Shown here: piece by piece, positions 10,786 to 22,754 of the stretch
How positions within the stretch are numbered: the first letter of the stretch is position 1
How the letters are laid out: each line of letters starts with the position of its first letter
Assembly (NCBI RefSeq): GCF_010389155.1
Contig: NC_057761.1
Span: 3,722,501-3,786,500, forward strand
DNA: 64,000 nt
Origin: Erigeron canadensis
Lineage: Eukaryota; Streptophyta; Magnoliopsida; Asterales; Asteraceae
Direction: 5' to 3'
Program-made: the position numbers and the translations under genes
Notes under the pieces: generated by a model
Database searches by the model: none
What the model saw: the letters and a program-made list of their open reading frames with translations, nothing else
Told to the model about the DNA's origin: nothing

Positions 10786-12517
10786 CACATGCCTTTTTTT
10801 GTGTTTTTTTCCCTAACAAATTAGTCGCATGTTTCTGTAAAGTATTACACATATGTTTCATATTTGTTCCTGTAAAGTGATACATATGTACCTGAGTATT
10901 TGTTTGTTGGGAGTGACACAGACTCATATTTGTTTCGTGAGTATTTGTTTGTAAGTAAAGTTGGTCACATGTGTTTGGTACGGCTATGGCGTCAAAAAGG
11001 TTAACGTGGTTTAAAGGTGAACCTCGTTAAACATGTGTGAGTAAACTTTGCTTGCAATGTCAGTTTCTTTGTGTTGTGTATGATAGGATAAATATGTGGT
11101 ATGACTAGGACGTCAAATGGTTAACCTGGTTTGAATATGGTACAAATGTGTCATGTTTAGCACACGAAGTAAGGCCCTTATCAAGTGACCTCTATTGTTG
11201 AGCAACGTACGTTTTAGGTTCATCACGTATAAGTTCTAAATTTATCATGTAATGATACAAAACTGCGTTATATTGGGTTAGAGTAGCTTGCTTAAGTTGT
11301 GATTAAGAGAAATTAAGGTTCTTATTTAGATATATCATACTGGTTATATTGGATTAAACACATATAATAGCTTAATACTTATGTGCGACTTGACACATAT
11401 TCTATCCATGTACACCTGTGATTGAAAAATTCGTATTATGTTGTGTCTTCTATGTGTGTTGTGTAGTGTAATAAGCATATGTGTTCTGGCTAATGCGTTT
11501 ATAATGTTCGTGTCCACATGTGTGGGTCTGTGTACACATTTGTATGTGAATTGGGTCACATGTGTTTATGTGGTTCACATGTGTCGTAGCTGTTTACGTA
11601 TGTGTGTTTTGTTTTAAACTAAACATATGTGTTCATGTGGTAAAAATGAGGTATGAGGTTCGGATTTAATAACGTGTGTTTTGGGATGTACTAAAACGTA
11701 TGTGTGTACCACATTGTCAAATATATTACATAAATATGTTATGGCTTTGTTTCCCTTTGATGATTTGGTAAATGCATATGACACATATTACTATTGTTTT
11801 TAGTAATTTGTTATATGGAGTACCCGTGTGAAAATAACGTTGGTACTGTAACGATGTGAACAAGTTTAAGAAAAATATTGTTCAGTAAATTCAACAAAAT
11901 ATCAAAAAAAAAAAAGCCAAATGAGGTGAACGGCTTAAACCCCGTCTAAATTTTTCAATGTACTTAGACCTCTTAAGTTGTTTTCATGTTTCCAAATGCA
12001 GCATACCTTTCTCGATTGATGACCTCTTTACTTTCTTTCAAGTAAAAGATTTTGCAGATATGAAACCTGCTGTAGAACTTGTCAAAGAATCCAACCTTTT
12101 GATTTTGCCATATGATGCTAGGATTTGATCACCTGTGTTTTAGAAGCTGATATACTTTGACGCACAGACAGAAGAGATAAGCAACTCTAGCCTGGAACAC
12201 AAACACGTTGAAGCACAGACAGAGGGCTGAAGTTAAAACTGGTAGATTTGATTTAGTTGAAATGTAGGTACATTACGAGGCCGAACCTGATGGCGTTGAC
12301 GTTTTTCATTCACAAGTTATGAGTCACAGGTCCAACAAAATGAGTTTGATGGGAATGGGTCAACTTGATTAAGTTTATTTAGTAATATGGTTTATACACA
12401 TGTTAAATAAAAGAGGTGGAAGTTGGAACAAGTCATGCTACTTTGTTATCTAGAGGGTTTTAATCTCCCGTGTTCCAGATTCTAAGTTGTATTATGTACC
12501 CCTTTCATTTAATTAAA

Positions 12518-12800
12518 GGGATAAGTACCTAGGAATGTAATGAACTATGCACAAATGTTTATGTTGTGTAATGAACTATATAAATGTTTATTGTATGTAA
12601 TGAACTTTCAAATCTAGGTTATTGGATGTATTCGACCAATCAAAAGCGTACAAGTGGCAGCTTAGATAGTTGCCACATATACCCGGATACATTCAATAAC
12701 CGAGATTTGAAAGTTCATTACATACAATAAACATATATGTAGTTCATTACATAACATAAATATTCGTGCATAGTTTATTACATTACCAAGTACTTATCCC
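12518..12800. mobile_element. MULE-type MITE, 283 bp
   Basis: Begins GGGATAAGTACC and ends TACTTATCCC, with arms complementary over about 110 bp each (ATGTTTATTGTATGTAATGA in the left arm, its complement in the right). Flanked by imperfect 9-bp duplications TTAATTAAA (12509-12517) and TTAATTTTA (12801-12809). Same family as the MITE at 3379-4509. Nested in the 10.0-13.2 kb element. Confidence 0.85.
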
Positions 12801-13241
12801 TTAATTTTACTAAAGTAAGCTTTCAATCCAACTTTTTAGTTTCGTATATACTCTATATATAAGTTTACATTTATGTGTTCAGTGTATATTTATGGCCTGT
12901 GAAACCAACACAAAGTAGTGATGTAGAATATTCCTATAAACCAGATGGAAGCCAAAAATCCACTTTTCCTATGATGTATCATCTGGTTCATGTAAATGGT
13001 GTAATAAAAGGAGTATTATTATTGAAATGGTATAATAAATAGAGTATAAAAATATTATAACCGTTATTCCATTAATGCAGGAGTGATTCATGAGGGATAA
13101 CCATTTTTAATTGATAATTAAGTATATTGTATTTAGTAAATTACATTACCAACCCTCTTGATTTTAATAACATTTTAGTTCTCACCGTTCTCGATAAATT
13201 ATTAGTTCTCATTTTATCTTTTAGCTATATATATATATGGG

Positions 13242-13409
13242 AAAGTGAGTATGGGTTGTTCCCCATCTAAACTTCGATGGGGAACCCTTCACATTTGGTT
13301 TTTATAATCATGAAAATCATGGAGGGTCATGTATTTGTTTTAAATTCAAACAAATAATAAAATATTTGTATGTGAAGGGTTCCCCATAGAACAACCTCAT
13401 ACTCACTTT
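13242..13409. mobile_element. Short TIR MITE, 168 bp
   Basis: The left end AAAGTGAGTATGGGTTGTTC pairs with the right end GAACAACCTCATACTCACTTT, and the next block, GGGGAACCCTTCACAT, is also inverted at both ends. It abuts the right end of the 3.2-kb element. No coding capacity. Confidence 0.8.
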
Positions 13410-14254
13410 AGCAATTTAATTAAAAATAAAAAGCTTTAAAAACCTTTTCCATTGAAGTGATAATTTTTAATAGTTTAAAGTTATTGAACAAAATAAAGAC
13501 GTGAAAAATAAATATAGATATTGAACAAATGCCAAATCATAATATGCCACGTCATTAAAAAGAAAACAAATTACACGTCATCAGCTGTTATTTATATGAA
13601 TAGATTACAGGTCAGTAAACTTCATCCGTTGCTATCTATGTGAATGAATAAAATGATGATTTTAAAAATATAAAAATATTGCTAATTGCGTGAATTATTT
13701 CAAGTTGGTTATCCCATTATATAAAGCTAAATGATTTTTTTTTTTTTTTGTCAATTTAAAACCCATTGCTTTTTTTGGTACTTAAGTGCTGAATATATTA
13801 AATGATTGAATATGTCTCTATATTATATAAAATATATTTTGTTGACTGTCACTTTGTATATTAAGTTATAAAAAACATGAAATTTGACTTAATTATTATT
13901 GGAATTATTAAGTAAAAAGTAAATGAAGCCTTAGATAGACATGTTAAAGCACGTGCTTTAATATAACTTGCTTTTTTTCTTTACGCAGCTGTCATTTTGG
14001 TACATAACTGCCATCTGTTTATTCTACCAACTTTATCTGCAACATCCCTATACTTTGCATTACGTAACTCTGGATGTTCATATATATGTAGCCATCTGTG
14101 GCATTAGGTACCATATTAAACATCTCACTCGATTTTACATCCTAAGTGGTCAAAATTCTTTAGAAATCTTAGGTATCGAGTTGGGATGTCTTACACTATG
14201 CTATGGCTTCAACATTACATCGGAAATCAACGATTGATAAATTATCAAGAAAAA
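13410..14254. other. Intergenic, no gene seen
   Basis: AT-rich sequence between the MITE and the 3' end of the CID gene. I see no open frame with protein character. Confidence 0.6.
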
Positions 14255-14350
14255 TACTACCCTATCAGGTGTCCTTCCTAAAAGATGATCATCCACATCC
14301 GACAAGTACTACCCTATCAGTGTCCTTCCTAAAAGATGATCATCCACATC
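14255..14350. repeat. Tandem duplication, 52-bp period
   Basis: TACTACCCTATCAG followed by TGTCCTTCCTAAAAGATGATC and ATCCACATC occurs at 14255 and again at 14307, the second copy one base shorter. Lies downstream of the CID gene, possibly in its 3' UTR. Confidence 0.85.
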
Positions 14351-14581
14351 TATGACATAATAACGTAATAATGTGCGACACCGAAGTAAATTAAGCCTTA
14401 AACTTACATTCAAACTCTACATTTGAGGATATCCGTGCACGTATTTGGACTCGGACAGAAACCAGAAATACAAATTCCAAACTAGTACCTAAAAACAGTT
14501 CCTCTTTACCTACATATATGTATGTTTATACATATGGCTATGGGCCGTGGACAAGTCTATAATAAGAGCCAGATTGTCGAC

Positions 14582-17500
14582 TCAGTGGACTAGAGGGCGA
14601 GGTGCCCGTGGACGAACTGGGGTCTTTGAAGGGCTCACCCTGCACGAATACAGAAGATAAATATTTCAACAAGCCAAGAGAAACCAAGGTCTAAGCTTAA
14701 AAACAGCAGCAAACAGTACCTTATAGGCAATGACCCCAAAACTGCACCGCTACAGTTCAGAGCTGCAATTGCACTCTCAGCCTGTAAGATCCAAAACCAT
14801 AATTACAACGTTTCTATTTATTTTAGGCCAAATAATAACTAAATTATCATAACTGCTGCACACTCTGAAAAACATAAAATCTGGGCCCAACACTTCTTTA
14901 TCTAGCAGATATCATATCGTGAATTGCGCAAACACCAACAGTGGTTATCCCACGAGTAGTAACTCCGTTCCATAAATATACAACATGAAAGACAATTTGA
15001 CTCGAATATCGTTTCCATAAGCACAAACTCTTACTTGAACAGTTACGCCACCTGCTCTATTTATCACATGATCTAGTCATTATATTTCCTTTCTAGACTA
15101 CCTCTAAATGTCAAAAAGCTGAAACAGACTATATTCCTTCAGCAGCAGTTTGGCCTTTTTCTGATACTACATCTGCCTCCCTGGCGTACCCAACCTTTGT
15201 GATGTAGTGGTATGCCGGAACTCTTTCTCCTAAGGTGCGGAGAGAACTGTGTCCTCATCTACTAGTTGACTGCACACTTCCTTATGTTTGACTATCGCAT
15301 TTCAAATGAAACCCCCTTGTAAAGATCTTACATTCAAAACTTCATAAACCAAAAAGGAGGAAGAAAGCAAGTGTGTTTTTATGAAAAAAGCATATGAGGA
15401 ATAATGATCTGACAAAACATTTTAGAAACCGAAAATACGCTTGGCATATTGATCAAATGGCATTCATTAATGTTATTGTCCTTTCTAAAGCAAAGAAAAC
15501 ATTGTCTAGCTACTCCCACCAATCACCCATTTAGATAGGCAAGTATAAGAGCTCCAACTTATGATCTTCTCCTAAGTGAACCATTGTTGCCCACATGTCT
15601 TCTAACAAAAGCATGTTAAAAGAATAGGTTCATTAACAGAAGAACCACCGCAATCTGATAGCATACCAGCAACCAGAAATTACATCAAGAAGCATCAACC
15701 AAGACTAGTTGCAGTAGGCTGTTGGCTAAAATTGTAAATATTATGTTACCTTAGGCTCTATAGCATCCTTTGATACACAACCAATCTACCATCAAAGGCT
15801 AAAACATTATATTGCCATGATAGTCCCAAGTAATTGCACATGTCTTCTTACTTCACAACTAGGTCTAGACTATTCTGAAACATTGTAGTACCTTTGCTAC
15901 ATGAAAGATTCTTATCAGATATATTTGTGCATGAAAGGTGGTAGCACCATTGCTCCATAAAGGATTCGGTTATGAAGTCAAGATCAGTAGTATTGAGGAT
16001 CTACATGGCATGATGTAGATCATGCACCCACATTCAGTGAGTAGTCTCAACTCTCGCTAGAGCCAACCTAAGAAAGGTCTCCTGCAAGTTGAAGTCAGGC
16101 AAGGAGCCAAGGACTATCTCACAATTCTTGTAAAGCTAGCATGAGTGAAAATATTAGCTAAATGCTTCATAGACAACTCAAGAGGCACCTCAAGTATTAT
16201 TACTGGCTCTATATTTCAACAGAATAGTATTCAAGGCAATCATGCAATCTACTAATTAGATCTTTTTGGGCTATCGTATATAGTTAAGGTCTAAGCATAG
16301 GTTCGCCTATCCCCTTGAAATGAGAAAACTGCCAATAGCAACTAACCAGTCTTTATGTTCTTAAAGGCATCATAGACTCCAGCTGGTGCCAATATAAAGC
16401 ATGTGAACTTATGTCCACATAACCTAGAAGACCAGGAATAACGATTCACATTCCATGATAAGAATCATCCACAAATGGTATCGAACTATGTCCAGGCATA
16501 AAAGGCTAAAACCACAACTGTTGAGTTAGCAAACTTTATCAAGAATGAGTCATGATATACATGATAATAACGCCTAGTGGGTACATGTTCATGAATAAGA
16601 CTTCACTCTTGGGTTTGTTGTAACTAAACATTTTCATGGCTGTAAAGTAAATTGGGGAGCTCGGACTTTGACCACTTCAAAAGAATCCCAAATTCCACTC
16701 CTCTCAATTGAAACAAACTATATCCACCAGCAATGCAAACTAAAGCATTTTTTTATAATAACTTATGAATAAAATTAATCACTACGTAACAAAGAAACTC
16801 TCTAGGATAGACCATTGTTTCTAATGTCCAATAAACTTATCAACGATTTCAAACTTTCTTTGGAACAAGAGCTTTTCCCTATCACTCTAAGCATGGATTT
16901 CCATGACTTGGGCATCACTTGCATGAAGGTTCCAATGAATGTCCCTGTAAAACCTTCACCGTTGCAATTTCCCCTAAGGTCCATGTTCTCCTTGGCAGCT
17001 TTTTTATAAGTCAGATCAAGTGTGTGGTAAAGATTATTATTTCAGGATATTCGAAGAGAATAAAAGAAATTGATCTACTTCTCTTTGTATATGACGAGTC
17101 AAAAATGATATAAACTGTTGAAGAAATAAAGAAGACAAATTAGCAAAAAAAAAAAACAGGATATAACTTATCCAGGTATGCTAGGATTTCTTTTTTCTAT
17201 ATCATACACTTGCCAGTCAACCTATGATGCACACATAATTTTTAAAGCTCCCATTAAAAACAGCTACGAACTCAAAACCAAATTTGTTTCAGCAGTCACC
17301 ATCCAAATTATGCCCATCTTCAAGGGTACCCTCCAAGATTAAAGCATATCTTCTTACCAATTCTATCATGTATCTTTGGTTTTATATATTGGGTATAACC
17401 AATGAACCCATTATGATATATTTCTTGGCTTCATTATATGCAGATATAATTATACCATATAGTTCTTAGCATCAATATATTTCTAAGTTTTAGTATACGC

Positions 17501-19898
17501 AAATAATAAATTATATATTATAAATCAAAGTTGTTCTATCTACCATCCGAAACATTACGAGGTAGAACCTATGTCAATATGTCACTTGTATAAGGAGAGC
17601 ATAATTAATAGATGTGGTAGAACGAGCGGGTTGGGTAAAGGATCAAAACAAGCAGTAGTCATTCCAACGAGTGCATCGAATCAGGTTAGTCCGCAACTTC
17701 TAGACTGGTCGTCAACCAATTCATGACCTGCTTGACACACTCCATATTAATAAAAGTGACGACGTCACCCCATTCAATCTGTTCCCTAGTTTGCAGTTTC
17801 CAAATCAACCCGAAAATGTTAGAACCTTCCCCCAGACTCATCCCTAATCCCCTAATATAGATCGGGTTGAGATGGCTGGTACTAAATATCAGTTGTAACA
17901 AAGGCCATGCCCAGATTTTCCACTAGCCATGCCATGAAGATAGCAAGGGTTTCGAACAAGTGATCAAGAAGCGGAGAGGTGTTATTTTTCAATTTTTTTC
18001 AGTCATGACAGTTAAGAGACTAACAAATAAAGACACAAATCACCCTTAATGACTATGGGCTATCCGCAAAGCAGGTGACGCCATGGGATCAGTCAGCTCA
18101 CAAAGTGGGTCGGATAATTAGGTTAACTAAAACACAAAATACCTATTTTTATAATCAAAGCAACAAAATCAGGTGAGAAGCTAGAAACTTACCATCACAA
18201 ACTCCACAAAAGCAATACGAGTTGAATGATGATAATCTCCTAGCAGCCTTAAGCGGTAGACCTATAATATTAGAGATTCCATATTGTAAAGTTAACAAAT
18301 AATACAACCACCAACCACTTTTTTGTATTTCATAAGTGAAAAATCACATACCTCGCCACAAAGTGATTCAAAGAAAAGTTTAACATCTGCTTGAGTAACC
18401 TGCTTTATATAGAATACATCACATAAACGTTCTCATGCTAGCATTTATCAATAGCATACACAACATAACAGAAAGTTTCCAACCACCTTTTTGTCGATGT
18501 TAGTACAATAGATGGTTCTTGCACACATTTCCCTTTCATCTTCAGACTAAAATCCGATATTCACATCATGTCCATATCAGCAAAACTGCATATCTATAAT
18601 TTATTTTAGCTACACAAGTCAAGAAAGAACCTTACCTGGGGCAAAAATGTAGGATTTACAGGTGCAATTGCAGTTTTTGAAGGTAGCACCCTCACGGGAT
18701 AATATCCAAGCATAGTGCCACCAAGACTCAATGCGTTCCTTGCACCTTCTGCAATCAGAGTATAGGAAATGAGATGTAAGTCACTAGATAAATTAACAAA
18801 AGTATTACTGATAGTTTATAAACTTATATTGGCATACCCTCATCTGTGAACTCTATAAAGGCAAATCGAAGAACGGAATTAGGGTCACCACATACACGGC
18901 AATCCACAACCTATTGAGTTGGAATAAAAGATAAGTTGCCGCACATTTAATAACAGAATCTTTTTTCCCTACCTAAGAGCATCAAAGGCATAACATTATA
19001 GTTTTAAATTATATATATATATATACCTGTCCACAATTGATAAAGAGGGCAGCAAGTTGTTCTTCAGTTACCTAAATCAGAACAAACCCGAAAGCATTAA
19101 CTAAAAGTTTAAAACTTTGTTTAGCAAACTCTAACCAACAAGAAATAATCTATAGTTCTTTACCTGGTGATCAATATCTGACACATAAACCGTCCTCTTA
19201 ATGACATCATCTCGTTGTGCCATACTAGTTCGGCTATTCATCCTACGCTTCCCATGACTAAAGTTACTCTTCTTCTAGCCATAATTATCAAAATCAGCAC
19301 CACAAACAACAATAAAACAAATAAAAATTAAAAAATGCAATTATTTCTCTAGCAAATACACAAAAAAGCAATCTATTTGAAACTTTCCCCAGTAAACCTA
19401 TCTATTTACCACCAAACAAACACAATACATTATACATCAGAAAGTTATCATAGAAAAGGATGATGGTAACGAGTATACCCGTCTAGCAGGAGTACCATTG
19501 GAATTCGCATTGGCAAACATCGCGTTATTAGTTTGCATCAAGAAATTGTTGATAGCAGCATAACCATAATGAGCAACAGGGGATGGTGGCACTAAAAAAG
19601 GCCTACTATAACTATAACTATTATTATTTATATACGAAGGGGGCACGAATTCAGCAGCCATTGGATTCAAATTCGACAACATTTCGGCTAAATCCCTCAT
19701 TTCTTTTTTAAAACCCTGTTCCTCATGATCATTACCATATCCATTTTCATTTGATACACTATTTCCATTTTCATATACCAAATTATCATTACCATTACCA
19801 TTTTCATGTCCATTTTCTTTACAAGTTATCTTCTTTTGTTGATCAGAGTGATCAACAACCTCGTTTTCGACCGAACCACCATTTTCGACAACAGCCAT
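14582..19898 (-). CDS. PABP-interacting protein with PAM2 and two RRMs (CID8-13 type), 352 aa
   Basis: Ten exons: 19479-19898, 19164-19274, 19027-19071, 18838-18910, 18636-18748, 18487-18546, 18352-18399, 18193-18261, 14720-14781, 14582-14639; total 1059 nt, every junction GT-AG and in frame. Residues 1-70 are Asn/Gly/Glu-rich. The PAM2 motif SNLNPMAAEFVPPSY is at 75-89; it binds the MLLE domain of poly(A)-binding protein. KRRMNSRTSMAQRDD (149-163) is a basic stretch. RRM1 covers about 167-240 (RNP2 TVYVSDID, RNP1 LRFAFIEF). RRM2 covers about 264-337 (RNP2 TIYCTNID, RNP1 TRIAFVEF). The tail is SPSKTPVRPRAPRP. The architecture matches Arabidopsis CID8-13, RNA-binding partners of PABP; which one is closest cannot be told here. 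Intron 8 (14782-18192) is unusually long, 3.4 kb. The gene looks intact. Confidence 0.95.
14782..18192 (-). other. Long intron 8 of the CID gene (3411 nt)
   Basis: Other introns of this gene are about 65-205 nt. This one holds no recognisable coding sequence. Its composition is less AT-extreme than intergenic DNA nearby, and a stretch at about 17620-18120 (GAGCGGGTTGGG, later GTGGGTCGGATAATTAGG) looks like an old inserted repeat. Short open frames at 16802-17113, 17284-17469 and 17686-17901 have no protein character. Confidence 0.6.
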
Positions 19899-19962
19899 GA
19901 TGATGGTCTCAATCCAATTTCACTCACTTACACTAAGAATCAACAAAAGGGGTTCCTTAATT

Positions 19963-20066
19963 CTGCAAGATTTCAAAAGGGGTTTCCTTTTTTCAGTCAA
20001 AAATTCAAGAAAATTTAATTCAAGATCACAAAAAATATATATATATGAGAATATGTATATATTTAC
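19963..20066 (-). other. Probable 5' UTR intron of the CID gene
   Basis: Minus-strand donor CAG|GTAAAT at 20066 and acceptor TTGCAG ending at 19963, 65 nt before the ATG. CID-family genes commonly have a leader intron, so this fits, but it is unproven. Confidence 0.5.
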
Positions 20067-20069
20067 CTG

Positions 20070-20440
20070 ATTAATTATTTGATCAAATTCCGCTCAAAGA
20101 TTGTTGGTTGAGAGATTACAGAAAAGTGGTCAAAAAAAGATCATATCTTTTTATTGATTATATAAAATAATAATCTATATATATATGATAGATATAGAAT
20201 TTGGTTTAAGGTGGAAGGAGAGAAAGAGGTGAGGAATTCATCAACAAGAATGTTCTAGAGGGAGAGAGAGAGTGTATATGTGTGTGTGAGAGTGAGTGAG
20301 AGGTGAGGAGAGAAGTGTCTTCTTCGGATCGTCCGTTTAAAGCACACCACTTTTTGAAGAATGGACCCTCCTCCCATGGCACAACATCCAAAACACATAA
20401 ATATATGTGATGTGATGATATATACACACACTATGTTTGT
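20070..20440 (-). promoter_or_regulatory. Leader and proximal promoter of the CID gene
   Basis: On the minus strand this runs from a CT-rich tract (TCTCTCTCTCCCTC, about 20250-20270) through CACCTCTTTCTCTCC to the presumed leader exon. Pyrimidine-rich initiator-type sequence without a clear TATA box is typical of housekeeping plant genes. An ORF across it on the minus strand is low-complexity and rejected. Confidence 0.4.
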
Positions 20441-20846
20441 CTTTATGTGCCACTATCTTTAAAATGTTCATTCATCCATATTTCTATTTTATTTTAGCAT
20501 CTCCCAACATAAATATTCTAGTTAATGGCAAGATTGGTCCGGTGGTTTACAGCATTTTGCAAGGAGGTCTTTTTTCAATTATCATTGTAAAAGGGTCCCT
20601 ATTTTGAGAATCTTTTACAAATTTAGTCCATTTTTGATGAAATCGTTATATTATGGTGTTAACTGTGCACGTGAGCATCACGTGCAGGAGTATTCTTGTA
20701 TTTTGCCATCTATCTGCCTCTACACCTACCTTTTCCCTTTTTTATACCCGTAAATCACATTTATTCTATCTAACAAAAACCCTAAATTTTCCCCAAAACC
20801 CATATAAGAACCCTAAATCGAAAAATAAGTAAATTAAATCAATCAA

Positions 20847-21217
20847 ATGCAAAATCAAAGAATGTTGGTATGTCGGTGTGGTTCTCATTCTGATATTCTC
20901 ACTTCTTGGACATGTAACAATCCTGGAAGAAGATTTTATTCTTGTGGTAAAAAGGTAAGATTTTTACATGGTATTTACCCACTTTTTAGTTAAAAAATTG
21001 ATTTTCCAGTTTATTACAGGGATCAAGTTGTGGGTTTATCAATTGGTATGATCGACCAATGTGTGCAAGAGCTAAAGAAATATATCCAGGTTTGTTAAAA
21101 TCTTTGAACAAGAAAGAAGATTGTGCTAGAGTAAAGTAGAATCAAGCAAGAAGATACAAAAGGATGTTGGTCATAAGTTGGGTCTTTTTCATTGTATGGG
21201 TTATCTTTGTAGCTTGA
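20847..21217 (+). pseudogene. zf-GRF protein gene in MULE 1 (two exons, premature stop)
   Basis: Exon 1 20847-20954, GT-AG intron, exon 2 from 21020. The product starts MQNQRMLVCRCG and has the GRF zinc-finger pattern: CxCG, then TSWTCNNPGRRFYSCG, then CGFINWYDRPMCARA. GRF zinc fingers bind single-stranded nucleic acid in other proteins; plant short forms are annotated At4g04775-like. An in-frame TAG at 21137-21139 ends it after 75 codons. Read past that stop, the frame continues to TGA at 21215-21217 with a hydrophobic tail, LVISWVFFIVWVIFVA, matching the tail of the MULE 2 copy. So the membrane-segment part was lost by one nonsense change. Transcription would start in the left TIR. Confidence 0.85.
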
Positions 21218-21239
21218 TTAAGAGAAAGTTTAAGTAGTT

Positions 21240-22361
21240 CTATACTTGTAGCAGTTTTTTAAGTATAATTTGTTGTTTGAATGGTAAATGTATGTTATCC
21301 CTAAAGTCAGTCATATCAACTTCAACATCATTCATCCTATGTTCATCATTCATTATAAAATCAGAATCTTCACTCTCTCTATCATTGTCACTACTCTTCC
21401 TATCATTATTGTTTTCCTCATTTGCATGATCCTCCTCCTCATCACTTTCCTCAATATGTATACCTACATGCTCATAATTTGCCTCATGTACAACACTTTC
21501 ATCATTATGTGTATTATGCCCAACTTCAGTATGAATTTCCACATTTACAAAGTTCTCTATGAAGGTCTCATCATTAATAATTGACTCATAGTTGTACCAC
21601 CAGGCACCAGCATTAAGAACATCATTCACCTTATTTGTACCCAGACCAGGAGTTGTTTGAACTTGCTTTGGTACATAAGGTGAAATTGTAGGGGTTTCAT
21701 CATCCACATTTTCATTTGTACCCATCCCAGGTTGTGATTCAGTAAACAACTTCTTTTTAGGGACCATTTTTTTAGCAGGCACAAAGAGTTGTGATAGAGC
21801 ATCATCTATTTCTTTAATAATATCATCATTATTAACATCAGTTGTTAGGGTTGAACTAGTCTCTAAATTGGTTTTCCATAATTCAACATATACTTCTATG
21901 ATTAGGTTTTTAGGAACAAACTTCAATAATTGCCTAACATCATCATCATTGCCTAAAGAATTCAGTCCTAAATCAAGATCACTTTTAGGTTCTTTAAAGT
22001 GGTACCAAGTTGGAACTTTTTTTACATACCTTATTTTTTTTAAACATATCAGTTAGCTCCTGAACTAAAAACTGATCTCCATCCACAACATCGAAATAAT
22101 TGACCTTGGCATTCATATATTTCCTCCCTGGAGACTTGGTAAACCATCCCCCATGATGAACTTTCAAAGTAAAGTGTTTAGTACTTTTACCTATAACAAT
22201 TATATTTATATAGAATTTTAGTATAAACAAACAAATACATTTTTGTATGAACAGATACATCCAAAAATTAAATTAAGGAAAAAAGGGTATAACTTCAATC
22301 ACTTACCATATATTGCAGCCAGATTAGGAGTAGTATTGTGTTCTCGAAATACCCAGTTCAT
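21240..22361 (-). pseudogene. Truncated MULE 1 transposase (N-terminal region only)
   Basis: Exon 1 22307-22361 (MNWVFREHNTTPNLAAIYG), phase-1 GT-AG intron, second exon from 22190. It encodes the PB1-like N-terminal domain of plant MULE transposases: TLKVHHGGWFTKSPGRKY, NAKVNYFDVVDGDQF, YHFKEPKSDLDLGLNSL, then an acidic Asp/Glu/Asn-rich spacer ending NDVEVDMTDFRDN. A frameshift lies in the A run near 22020. After MTDFRDN the homology to the MULE 2 transposase stops and the rest (SWIM, DDE) is absent. Deletion derivative. Confidence 0.85.
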
Positions 22362-22754
22362 GACGATGACGAATACGTTATTACTATTTTGATTATGGAT
22401 AACGATTTTGCATTTGGTTCTTATATGATTTTGATTTAGGGTTCTTGTATGATTTGGGGGAATATAGGGAAAATTTAGGGGTTTTGTTAGATAAAATAAA
22501 TGTGATTTACGGGATAAAAAGAGGTATAAAAAGGGGAAAAGATAGGTGTGTGGGCAAATGGATGACAAATTACAAGAATACCCCTGCACGTGGTGCTCAC
22601 GTGCACAGTTAACACCCTAATATAACGATTCCGTCAAAATGGACTAAAATTGCAAAAGATTCTCAAAATAGGGACCCCCTTTGCAACAATAGTTGAAAAG
22701 GGACCCCCCTTGCAAAATGGTTTAAACCAAAAGGACCAATCTTGCAATTAACTT

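Larger units (their letters stand above)
10012..13238. mobile_element. 3.2-kb element with diverged terminal inverted repeats
   Basis: The left end (10012-10077) reads TATATATATATAG, TGAGAACTAATA, GAGAACGGCAAGAACT; the reverse complement of the right end (13174-13238) reads TATATATATATAG, TGAGAACTAATA, GAGAACGGTGAGAACT in the same order. The inside has no transposase I recognise, one nested MITE at 12518-12800, and a stretch (10.8-11.8 kb) very rich in CACATGTG/CATATGTG motifs. Superfamily unknown; a Helitron-like element with subterminal repeats is possible. Confidence 0.55.
20519..22754. mobile_element. MULE 1: deleted Mutator-like element carrying a zf-GRF gene
   Basis: Perfect 9-bp target duplication TAAATATTC (20510-20518 and 22755-22763). 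Long terminal inverted repeats of about 300 bp begin TAGTTAATGGCAAGATTGGT on the left and AAGTTAATTGCAAGATTGGT read inward from the right. Each TIR contains a CACGTGAGC[AC]... block and a CATATAAG TATA-like site followed by AACCCTAAATC. Inside, two genes run toward each other: a zf-GRF gene from the left TIR (20847-21217) and the N-terminal part of a transposase from the right TIR (21240-22361). The DDE and SWIM parts of the transposase are deleted. Confidence 0.9.

Noticed and set aside
20206..20427. 73-codon minus-strand frame before the CID gene
   Set aside because: CT-repeat leader and promoter DNA; Ser/His/Leu low-complexity peptide.
21288..21584. 98-codon plus-strand frame in MULE 1
   Set aside because: Antisense of the acidic spacer of the transposase; hydrophobic composition follows from complementary codons.
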